In this document: piece by piece, positions 1 to 5,060 of the stretch
Numbering within the stretch: the first letter of the stretch is position 1
Layout: each line of letters opens with the position of its first letter
Assembly (NCBI GenBank): GCA_947167315.1
Contig: CAMVHP010000057.1
Span: 1-5,060, forward strand
DNA: 5,060 nt
Source of the DNA: RGIG8782 sp017475895
Lineage (GTDB): Bacteria > Pseudomonadota > Alphaproteobacteria > Rickettsiales > UBA1997
Direction: 5' to 3'
Position numbers and translations under genes: made by a program
Notes under the pieces: model-generated
What the model saw: only the letters and a program-made list of their open reading frames with translations
Databases searched by the model: none
Told to the model about the DNA's origin: nothing

Positions 1-48
1 ATATTACATATTCATCAAAAAAACTGTTGATTTTTAACCTTGGTTTAA

Positions 49-177
49 AGTGGACGGGGGGAAACCGATGAAAGTAAGAAAATAGCAATAGATAATATAA
101 CAAAAGAGGAAAATAAGTTGTCTATAAAATATCAATTGAATTTTATAATTTTAATAATACAATGTCTCCGTGATTAA
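49..177 (+). pseudogene. Possible 3' remnant of a broken gene
   Basis: This frame is open from 49 (an in-frame TAA sits at 46-48) to the TAA at 175-177. It would encode about 42 residues with protein-like composition: a charged stretch (ESKKIAIDNITKEENK) followed by a hydrophobic one (LNFIILIIQ). It has no ATG, only a TTG at 118 with a purine-rich AAGAGG at 104-109. The frame could be the 3' end of a gene whose 5' part was lost at the GC-rich junction near 50-67. It could equally be chance, since AT-rich DNA often gives Lys/Ile/Asn-rich frames. No family was recognised. Confidence 0.15.
136..163 (+). promoter_or_regulatory. Candidate sigma-70 promoter for the small-ORF/DUF2335/lnt cluster
   Basis: A TTGAAT hexamer at 136-141 and a TACAAT hexamer at 158-163 are separated by 16 bases. 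Transcription would start near 170, leaving a leader of about 25 bases before the ATG at 195. The hexamers match the consensus well, but such matches arise often by chance in DNA this AT-rich. Support comes mainly from its position in front of the first gene of an overlapping cluster. Confidence 0.35.
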
Positions 178-194
178 TTATACTTTTTTTATTA

Positions 195-368
195 ATGATT
201 AAGAAAATTTTGAACGGTTTTGTTAGCGTATTACCATTTTTTTATACAAACAATTATGATATAAAACATTATCCAGATGATATTTATGTAAATGATTGGA
301 AAAATATTGGTACAATATTAGGAAACATAACCAGAAACAAAGTGAAAGAGGCAGAAAATGATAAATAA
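195..368 (+). CDS. Small hypothetical protein, 57 aa, overlapping the DUF2335 gene
   Basis: This short gene encodes 57 residues, starting MIKKILNGFVSVLPFFYTNN and continuing with an aromatic, acidic middle (KHYPDDIYVNDWKNIG, residues 24-39) and a charged end (NKVKEAENDK). The ATG at 195 is the only ATG after the in-frame TGA at 171-173. There is no clear Shine-Dalgarno sequence, but a possible promoter would leave only a short leader. Its TAA (366-368) lies 11 bases inside the next gene, so the two are probably translationally coupled. The mildly hydrophobic N-terminus (residues 5-17) is too short and too interrupted for a confident membrane helix; it could be amphipathic and membrane-associated. 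The composition looks like a real protein. I recognise no family and assign no function. Confidence 0.6.
   Translation: MIKKILNGFVSVLPFFYTNNYDIKHYPDDIYVNDWKNIGTILGNITRNKVKEAENDK
346..351 (+). promoter_or_regulatory. Ribosome binding site of the DUF2335 gene
   Basis: AAGAGG lies 6 bases before the ATG at 358, a good Shine-Dalgarno match and spacing. It sits inside the coding sequence of the preceding small gene, so ribosomes finishing that gene could reinitiate here. It supports 358 as the true start. Confidence 0.6.
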
Positions 369-762
369 TAATAATATTCAAGAACAACAAAAAGATTCAC
401 TATTACCACCACCGGAAATACTCATGAAATACCAAGAACTTGGTATAGGTGAAGACCTTTTGGAGCTTGTAAAGGCAGAGCAAGAACATAGACATACATT
501 GCAAAATAAATATCAGGTTAACTACAGGATGGGACAGCTTTTTGGCTTCATCATATGTCTACTGTTTATATGCAACATATTTAGATTAATCGGCGATGGT
601 TATAGTATTGAGGCGTACATTCTTTTTGGTATTTTTTCATTGTTGTTATTGACTATAACTTTAGCAGTTAGATCCGGAAAAAAAGCAACAGCAAAAAGAG
701 CAAGTACAACCACTAGAAATAGAGTTGCACAAAGAAGAAATGCTAGCAAAAATTACAGATAA
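358..762 (+). CDS. DUF2335-type two-helix membrane protein
   Basis: This is a 134-residue protein with the layout of DUF2335 predicted membrane proteins. The N-terminal segment carries an LPPPEIL motif (16-22) and then E-rich, His-containing EQEHRH (41-46). Two hydrophobic helices follow at about 60-77 and 84-104. The C-terminal tail (105-134) is strongly basic, with about eleven Lys/Arg, Thr/Ser-rich and probably disordered. The tail is likely cytoplasmic by the positive-inside rule, which would put both ends in the cytoplasm. The family's function is not known to me; members are common in accessory and phage-like regions. The start at 358 has a good Shine-Dalgarno. The gene overlaps the small upstream gene by 11 bases and lnt by 23 bases, so it is probably cotranscribed with both. 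The family assignment is from remembered motifs, not a search. Confidence 0.75.
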   Translation: MINNNNIQEQQKDSLLPPPEILMKYQELGIGEDLLELVKAEQEHRHTLQNKYQVNYRMGQLFGFIICLLFICNIFRLIGDGYSIEAYILFGIFSLLLLTITLAVRSGKKATAKRASTTTRNRVAQRRNASKNYR

Positions 763-2170
763 CACTTTTTTTAAAAGTAAAAGTTTTAAATTGTTTTTAT
801 TGGGGGGACTGTCTTCATTGGCATTCGCCCCCTTATATTTATTTATAATATTTTTCTTCACATTAAAATACCTATTGGATAAAACACTGGAAGAAAGTTC
901 ACAAAAAACTACATTTTGGGTTGGTTGGTTTTTTGGTTTCGGATACTTCATTGGAAATTGCTACTGGTACTGTAATTCATTACTATTGGAACCATTAAGA
1001 TATGGATGGTTAATTCCATTTGCCGTTAGTATTATCCCTGCATATCTGGCCTGCTATACTGGTTTGACAACGTTTTGTACAAAATACGTAACCGACAAGC
1101 TAAAAATTGATAATAAATTCATTATTACAATCATTTTTTCGTTGCTATGGGTATCATTTGAATATATTAGAGGCGTGGCACTTACTGGTTTTCCTTGGAA
1201 TTTAATCTGCTACTGTTTAGCATTTTCACCATTGCTAATACAAACAGTATCCCTTACAAACTGCTATATATTTAGTTTTTTTATATTGACCATATTTACT
1301 AGCTTTTTTGTATTATTGGATAAAAAATACAAATTGTATGTAGTATATTACACATTATTAATGTTGTTTATAGTTGTATTCGGTTTTTTAAGACTGAAAA
1401 ATTCAGTCATCAAGTATTCGCAGTATAAAGTTAGACTAGTTCAACCAAATATTTCACTCAACGATAGAATAACCATGGAGGATGGTGAAATACTGGACAT
1501 TTTAATTGATAAAACAAAAGAAAATATTGAAGATGTTGAATATGTATTTTGGCATGAAGCCGCACTACCATATGCTATTTTTGATGGTGCTGATAATAAA
1601 ATTCTAGAATATATAAGCAAAGAGTTGAAGAACAAGGTATTAATAACCGGTGGAATTAGAGTGGAACAAAATGAAAATGGTAATTGGAACAATAGGATAT
1701 ATAATTCCGTTTTCGTAATACAGAATGGAAAAGTCATTGATTACTACGATAAATATAATCTTGTACCGTTTGGTGAGTTTATACCTTTTAGAAGGTTTTT
1801 ACCTTTTATAGAAGCTATAGCCACAAATCTTGATTTATACAGATCTAAAGAAAGGAGAAAAATAATAAATATTGATGATAAATTTCCCTCTTTTTCACCA
1901 AATATTTGCTATGAATCCATATTTCCATCATCGGTTAATAAAAAAGCAGAATTAATAGTCAATTTTACTAACGACTTCTGGTTTGGCAATAGCAGTGGAC
2001 CGTATCAACATTTTGATGCTCTAAAATTTAGAGCTGTTGAGAATAACATTCCGGCACTGAGAATCGCAAATTCGGGCATAACAGCAATTATTGATAACTA
2101 TGGTAGAGTCATAAGAAAAACAAAACTCGAAAGCGATGCGGTCATTGATGATTTTATACCTCTGAAGTGA
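740..2170 (+). CDS. lnt: Apolipoprotein N-acyltransferase
   Basis: Lnt is an inner-membrane enzyme that does the last step of lipoprotein maturation, after Lgt and LspA: it moves an acyl chain from a phospholipid to the amino group of the diacylglyceryl-cysteine. With the ATG at 740 the protein has 476 residues. About seven hydrophobic helices fill residues 15-220, including the family's LAFAP (about 28-32) and GFPW (150-153) motifs. A nitrilase-type domain follows (about 231-470) with the expected triad: Glu273 in WHEAALP, Lys338 in YDKYNLVPFGE and Cys390 in NICYES; E. coli has E267, K335 and C387. The protein stops at IPLK and lacks the C-terminal membrane helix of the roughly 510-residue relatives. 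A TTG at 725 would add five residues, but the ATG is preferred and has a weak purine-rich AAAGAAG just upstream. It overlaps the DUF2335 gene by 23 bases. Confidence 0.93.
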   Translation: MLAKITDNTFFKSKSFKLFLLGGLSSLAFAPLYLFIIFFFTLKYLLDKTLEESSQKTTFWVGWFFGFGYFIGNCYWYCNSLLLEPLRYGWLIPFAVSIIPAYLACYTGLTTFCTKYVTDKLKIDNKFIITIIFSLLWVSFEYIRGVALTGFPWNLICYCLAFSPLLIQTVSLTNCYIFSFFILTIFTSFFVLLDKKYKLYVVYYTLLMLFIVVFGFLRLKNSVIKYSQYKVRLVQPNISLNDRITMEDGEILDILIDKTKENIEDVEYVFWHEAALPYAIFDGADNKILEYISKELKNKVLITGGIRVEQNENGNWNNRIYNSVFVIQNGKVIDYYDKYNLVPFGEFIPFRRFLPFIEAIATNLDLYRSKERRKIINIDDKFPSFSPNICYESIFPSSVNKKAELIVNFTNDFWFGNSSGPYQHFDALKFRAVENNIPALRIANSGITAIIDNYGRVIRKTKLESDAVIDDFIPLK

Positions 2171-2186
2171 CTCCTACAGCAATTAG

Positions 2187-3827
2187 TTAATTTAATTTTA
2201 ATCTATTTAATACTTCTTTCTTTCCAAGTATCTTCATTATACTACATAAATCCGGACTTTGGCTTCTTCCGGTTGTCAAAATTCTCAATATTGTAGCAAC
2301 ATCAGCAACACTGCCATTAAACTGCGTTGGATTTTCCTTGTATTCTTTTATATTATCGCAGTAGTTACACTGTTTTGCAACCTTTTTAACCTTGTCGAAC
2401 CAAACCTGATTATCATCATTTTCATCGTAGAAATTAGCAAACAAGTCAACTATTTTTAGAACATCATCGCCATTAAACCTATTTAATTCACTTTTAACCG
2501 TTTGTTTATTTGGTGTTTCAAAAAAATATTTTATCTCATCATAAACATTGCACCATCTGGTTATATCTTTTCTAGGTTTTTTTGCGTTTTCTCTCTCTAT
2601 GTTAAATATTTTTATTGTATAATCTTTATTGTTTTTAATTAATTCGTACATTTCAATATTGTATTTACCAGACCATTCCAAAACAAGATCATATATTTCG
2701 GTGGCCGTCATTCTACCTATAACATCTTTACTAACATTGTCCAGTTTAGCAAAATCAAACAGCGCCCCGCTTGTGTTCATTTTTTTTATATCGAATTTGA
2801 AATTTTTATAATCCTCTTTTGGATTTTGTTTCCTCCAATCCTCAAAACTTGAATTAGCTAAATTTAGTAGATATTCAATAACAGCTTCTTTTGGATAACC
2901 AAGTTCGTCAAAATATATAATGTTTGACTCCTTATCTTTCCTTTTACTAAGCTTTCTTTTTCCGTTTCCGTCAATCTTCATAATCGGTGATACATGTGCA
3001 TATTTTGGTGCTTTAAATTTCAATGCTTGAAACAGTTGAATATGCAGTGGCAATGACGGTAACCACTCGTCACCTCTAGTCACAAGATTTGTTCCCATTA
3101 AAAAATCATCCACAGCATGTGCAAAGTGGTATGTTGGTAAACCATTTTTCTTCATTATGACCACATCCAAATCATTCTCAGGAAATTCAAGGTTTCCCTT
3201 TATAACATCATTTACAACAATTTTTTTATTGAAATTTCCAAAAGATTTAAATCTTATAACATATTCATCACCATTTTTAATTCTTCTTTTTGCTTCCTCC
3301 AACGGCAAATTTCTGTACTTAGCCCAACCACCATAGTAACCTAATCTAGGACAATTTTGTGCCTTCTGTTGTTGAACTATTTCCTCCAATTCCTCTTCAC
3401 TACAAAAACACGGATAAGCTAATCCCTGTTCCATTAAATGCTTTATAAATACCTTATAAATATTTTCCCTTTCACTCTGTTTATAGGGTCCATAGTCACC
3501 AACAAACTTGTCAGCATCAACCATACCCTCATCGGCGATTATTCCATATTTTTTAAATGACTGCGCCAACAAGTCGGCAGCGCCCTCCACTTCTCTTTTG
3601 CCGTCCGTATCTTCTATTCTAACAAAAAACTTGCCACCACTTTGGTGCGCTATTCTTTCGGATACCAATGCCATATATATTGTACCTATGTGTACAAAAC
3701 CAGTTGGACTTGGAGCAATTCTTGTTATTCTTTGTCCATCCTTTAAATTTCTTGGAGGGTATTTTTTAAAAACTTCCTCCACAGTCATTAATTTATCTTT
3801 AAATATTAATTCAATCAATTCTTTCAT
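2187..3827 (-). CDS. gltX: Glutamyl-tRNA synthetase, Clostridia-like long form
   Basis: This class I aminoacyl-tRNA synthetase charges tRNA-Glu with glutamate using ATP in the cytoplasm; in bacteria that make Gln-tRNA through GatCAB it may also charge tRNA-Gln. It has 546 residues. A short N-terminal extension ends in KKYPPRNL (21-28), then come the HIGH-type motif PSPTGFVHIG (39-48), RIEDTD (70-75), GDYGPYKQSER (110-120), a Cys-x-Cys pair (140, 142), the RGDEWLPSLP segment (251-260) and the KMSKS-type loop KLSKR (292-296). The anticodon-binding helical region fills about 340-546. The extension and conserved phrases resemble the roughly 550-residue Clostridia-type enzyme rather than the typical 470-residue proteobacterial one. 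The ATG at 3827 has AAGGGA 10 bases upstream; Met14 is a less likely start. It follows the ankyrin gene by one base and converges on lnt with 16 bases between stops. Confidence 0.95.
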   Translation of the reverse strand: MKELIELIFKDKLMTVEEVFKKYPPRNLKDGQRITRIAPSPTGFVHIGTIYMALVSERIAHQSGGKFFVRIEDTDGKREVEGAADLLAQSFKKYGIIADEGMVDADKFVGDYGPYKQSERENIYKVFIKHLMEQGLAYPCFCSEEELEEIVQQQKAQNCPRLGYYGGWAKYRNLPLEEAKRRIKNGDEYVIRFKSFGNFNKKIVVNDVIKGNLEFPENDLDVVIMKKNGLPTYHFAHAVDDFLMGTNLVTRGDEWLPSLPLHIQLFQALKFKAPKYAHVSPIMKIDGNGKRKLSKRKDKESNIIYFDELGYPKEAVIEYLLNLANSSFEDWRKQNPKEDYKNFKFDIKKMNTSGALFDFAKLDNVSKDVIGRMTATEIYDLVLEWSGKYNIEMYELIKNNKDYTIKIFNIERENAKKPRKDITRWCNVYDEIKYFFETPNKQTVKSELNRFNGDDVLKIVDLFANFYDENDDNQVWFDKVKKVAKQCNYCDNIKEYKENPTQFNGSVADVATILRILTTGRSQSPDLCSIMKILGKKEVLNRLKLN

Positions 3828-3828
3828 G

Positions 3829-4644
3829 TTATCTATTTCCCTTCATACTATTTTCTCTTCTAACTTCACCCTGAAATATGTATATTTTTCTGGTGATATA
3901 TTCTATCTCTTGCTTGATTTTTACATCGTTTTTATTCTCTTTAGCGTCCTTGTTCTTTTTTATATCTTTGGTTTTTTTTACCTTACTTTTATCTTTGCTG
4001 TTATACTTTTTCTTGCCAGATTTTCCATTGTCGTTTTCTCCAATACCGTCAGTTATGTCATTATAAAAATCATTTAAAATTTCCTCCATTTCGGTATTTT
4101 CTTTTTTGTAGGCAATATTCAAACTTTTATTTATTTCGTTCACAACGTCACTTGCATCATAGTCATAGTTCTTTGTATTAGCGGCTATTATTATCAAACA
4201 GTCAACGCAATTTGACATAACCGAATGCATCACTGCACTTTCACCAAAACTATTTTTCAACCACATATTAGCACCATTTTTCACTAATATTTCAACAACT
4301 TCAGAATTTTTATTAAGACAAGCTCTCATCAGTGGTGTCCATTTCTCGAAGTCTCTGGCGTTCAGGTTAGCTCCATATTTTATCAATACCTTCATGGCGT
4401 TAACCGAATTATTTTTGGCTGCCATATGTAGTGGAGACACTCCTGCTGAATTCGTTTCATTTGCATCTGCACCACTTTTAAGAAAAACATTTGTTGCCTT
4501 TTCATCATCCTGATAAACAGCATTCATTAACGATGTTATGTTAAATTCATTATTATAAAACACTTCATTGTAATTTTCGGCACGCAAATATCTCAATGGC
4601 ACCAACAACACAATAATAAAAAGCGTTTTAGCTAAAAATTTCAT
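3829..4644 (-). CDS. Secreted ankyrin-repeat protein with lysine-rich tail
   Basis: This 271-residue protein has a classical signal peptide: Lys2 and Lys6, a hydrophobic core LFIIVLLVPL (8-17) and a likely cut after LRA at residue 22. Three clear ankyrin repeats follow at about 36-67, 69-100 (SPLHMAAKNN then GANLNARD) and 102-134 (TPLMRACLNK then GANMWLKN), with a degenerate fourth at about 136-156. A Lys/Asp/Asn-rich low-complexity segment (about 204-243) precedes a short mixed C-terminus. Ankyrin repeats bind proteins; the signal peptide places this one in the periplasm or outside the cell. The partner is unknown. The only upstream Met is residue 1; an AAAGGT lies close to it at 4646-4651, spaced rather tightly. 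Its stop is one base before gltX, so both probably share a transcript. It could be a host-interaction factor or a periplasmic immunity-like protein; nothing here decides. Confidence 0.85.
   Translation of the reverse strand: MKFLAKTLFIIVLLVPLRYLRAENYNEVFYNNEFNITSLMNAVYQDDEKATNVFLKSGADANETNSAGVSPLHMAAKNNSVNAMKVLIKYGANLNARDFEKWTPLMRACLNKNSEVVEILVKNGANMWLKNSFGESAVMHSVMSNCVDCLIIIAANTKNYDYDASDVVNEINKSLNIAYKKENTEMEEILNDFYNDITDGIGENDNGKSGKKKYNSKDKSKVKKTKDIKKNKDAKENKNDVKIKQEIEYITRKIYIFQGEVRRENSMKGNR
3838..3843 (-). promoter_or_regulatory. Ribosome binding site of gltX
   Basis: On the minus strand AAGGGA lies 10 bases before the gltX ATG at 3827, inside the last codons of the ankyrin gene. It favours the first Met over the alternative at residue 14 and fits translational coupling between the two genes. 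Confidence 0.55.
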
Positions 4645-4681
4645 TACCTTTACAGTCTTGTTTTATATTAAATTCTACGCC

Positions 4682-4687
4682 ATTATA
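4682..4687 (-). promoter_or_regulatory. Candidate -10 box for the ankyrin-gltX operon
   Basis: The minus strand reads TATAAT here, a perfect -10 hexamer about 38 bases before the ankyrin ATG. No good -35 hexamer is seen at the right distance (17 bases further upstream reads ATTTAT). In AT-rich DNA a lone TATAAT is weak evidence; the divergent intergenic position is the main support. Confidence 0.25.
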
Positions 4688-4722
4688 AAATAAAAATTAT
4701 AAAAATAAATACATTTTTGTTG

Positions 4723-4751
4723 TTGATTTTTTTAATTTTTTTACTTATCAT
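4723..4751 (+). promoter_or_regulatory. Candidate sigma-70 promoter for the DUF2610-like gene
   Basis: TTGATT (4723-4728) and TATCAT (4746-4751) are separated by 17 bases. Transcription would start near 4758, giving a leader of about 20 bases before the ATG at 4779. The leader has no Shine-Dalgarno sequence. The match is reasonable but uncertain in such AT-rich DNA. Confidence 0.35.
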
Positions 4752-4778
4752 TGCTTCAAATTTATAAAAACGATTAAT

Positions 4779-5060
4779 ATGGTTAAAAAACTTACTATTC
4801 CTTGTAATTTTAATGGTAGTACTGCGGCAGTTGATTTATTTATAGGAAATCCAAATCAGGGGCAACATCCATTAAATTTTCAAACAAAATGGTTAAGTAC
4901 TGAAAAAGGTGGACAGGTCCCAGAAGACATAATGAATTCAATAGCAAAGGTACAAAGAATAGCGGAACAAAATAATGTTTCATTTGAAGAGTTGTGTTTT
5001 TATGCCATAACCGTTGCCAATGGGTCGTGTAAGATTAATAAACCGGAATATAACAAACTA
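4779..5060 (+). CDS. DUF2610-like small protein, 3' end outside the window
   Basis: The first 94 residues are visible and the frame is still open at the window edge. The start MVKKLTIPCNF leads into a beta-rich segment with FIGNPNQGQHPLNFQ (21-35), then WLSTEKGGQVPEDIMNSI (38-55) and a helical stretch with NNVSFEELCFYAI (65-77). This order, a short strand region, HPL-x-FQ-x-x-WLS and GG-x-x-P followed by helix, resembles DUF2610 proteins, small cytosolic proteins of unknown function common in Rickettsiales and other Alphaproteobacteria. There is no signal peptide or membrane helix. The gene starts on its own strand, divergent from the ankyrin-gltX pair. No Shine-Dalgarno precedes the ATG, but there is no other in-frame ATG nearby and the homology-like segment begins at once. 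The family call is from memory of motifs. Confidence 0.7.
   Translation, partial: MVKKLTIPCNFNGSTAAVDLFIGNPNQGQHPLNFQTKWLSTEKGGQVPEDIMNSIAKVQRIAEQNNVSFEELCFYAITVANGSCKINKPEYNKL

Larger units (their letters stand above)
1..194. other. Left-edge region without a complete gene
   Basis: No complete gene is supported here. Two plus-strand frames are open from the window edge: one reads YYIFIKKTVDF and stops with TAA at 35-37, the other stops with TGA at 69-71. Either could be the last residues of a gene lying to the left. A GC-rich patch with a run of six G (about 50-67) stands out from the AT-rich surroundings. After it, a further stop-free frame continues to a TAA at 175-177. A possible promoter lies at 136-163. 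The patch might be the outer end of an insertion sequence, but no matching inverted repeat or target duplication can be seen in the window. Confidence 0.4.

Noticed and set aside
1..120. A minus-strand frame open to the window edge (FPPVHFKPRLKINSFFDEYV).
   Set aside because: It has only a TTG start candidate and no recognised homology, and it overlaps plausible plus-strand frames; it cannot be supported from this window.
661..951. Minus-strand frame of about 96 residues with Cys/Ser-rich composition.
   Set aside because: It is antisense to the end of the DUF2335 gene and the start of lnt, which both have family-level support.
1441..1737. Minus-strand frame of about 98 residues.
   Set aside because: It is antisense to the well-supported nitrilase domain of lnt and shows no recognisable motif.
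2171..2186. Possible bidirectional terminator between lnt and gltX.
   Set aside because: The 16-base gap has no GC-rich stem or loop; any terminator would have to lie within coding sequence and none is evident.
2168..2290. Reading lnt through its TGA gives a hydrophobic stretch (LVNLILIYLILL) resembling the missing C-terminal helix.
   Set aside because: This DNA is the antisense of the gltX 3' end, where AT-rich codons readily read as Leu/Ile. The window uses TGG for Trp in all genes, so TGA recoding is unlikely.
3878..4077. Plus-strand frames rich in Phe, Leu and Ser that look like membrane proteins.
   Set aside because: They are antisense to the lysine-rich tail of the ankyrin gene; Lys codons read as Phe/Leu on the other strand. 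No start context supports them.
4661..4690. A 7-base inverted repeat, TTTTATA (4661-4667) and TATAAAA (4684-4690), upstream of the ankyrin gene.
   Set aside because: It is made only of A and T with a 16-base loop and would form a weak stem; such repeats are expected by chance in this AT-rich spacer.

Overview
This is an AT-rich window (about 30% GC by eye) from a Gram-negative bacterium, most likely a host-associated alphaproteobacterium of the Rickettsiales or a similar AT-rich gut lineage. Three things point there: an apolipoprotein N-acyltransferase (lnt), which implies an outer membrane with triacylated lipoproteins; a small protein that looks like the DUF2610 family, common in Alphaproteobacteria and Rickettsiales; and a secreted ankyrin-repeat protein. 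The exact taxon cannot be fixed from this sequence. Stops are TAA or TGA and tryptophan is encoded by TGG, so the standard bacterial code applies.

Layout. Bases 1-194 contain no convincing complete gene. They hold a short GC-rich patch and a reading frame that may be the tail of a broken gene. A plus-strand cluster then runs from 195 to 2170: a 57-residue small protein (195-368), a two-helix DUF2335-type membrane protein (358-762) and lnt (740-2170). Each gene overlaps the next, which suggests one transcript with translational coupling. lnt meets gltX tail to tail with only 16 bases between their stop codons. On the minus strand, an ankyrin-repeat protein with a signal peptide (3829-4644) is followed after one base by glutamyl-tRNA synthetase (2187-3827). 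A 134-base divergent intergenic region (4645-4778) separates this pair from a plus-strand DUF2610-like gene that starts at 4779 and runs off the window.

How the genes work together. lnt and gltX are housekeeping genes: lipoprotein maturation in the inner membrane and tRNA-Glu charging in the cytoplasm. The accessory genes are attached to them in tight units, the 57-residue/DUF2335 pair in front of lnt and the secreted ankyrin protein in front of gltX. The GltX reads like the Clostridia/Firmicutes-type enzyme of about 550 residues, which suggests horizontal acquisition in a Gram-negative host. The Lnt ends right after its nitrilase domain and lacks the usual C-terminal membrane helix.

No RNA genes, CRISPR array or complete mobile element were seen. 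No well-supported new multi-gene system is evident. The best candidates for something undescribed are the overlapping 57-residue/DUF2335 pair and the ankyrin protein with a lysine-rich tail.
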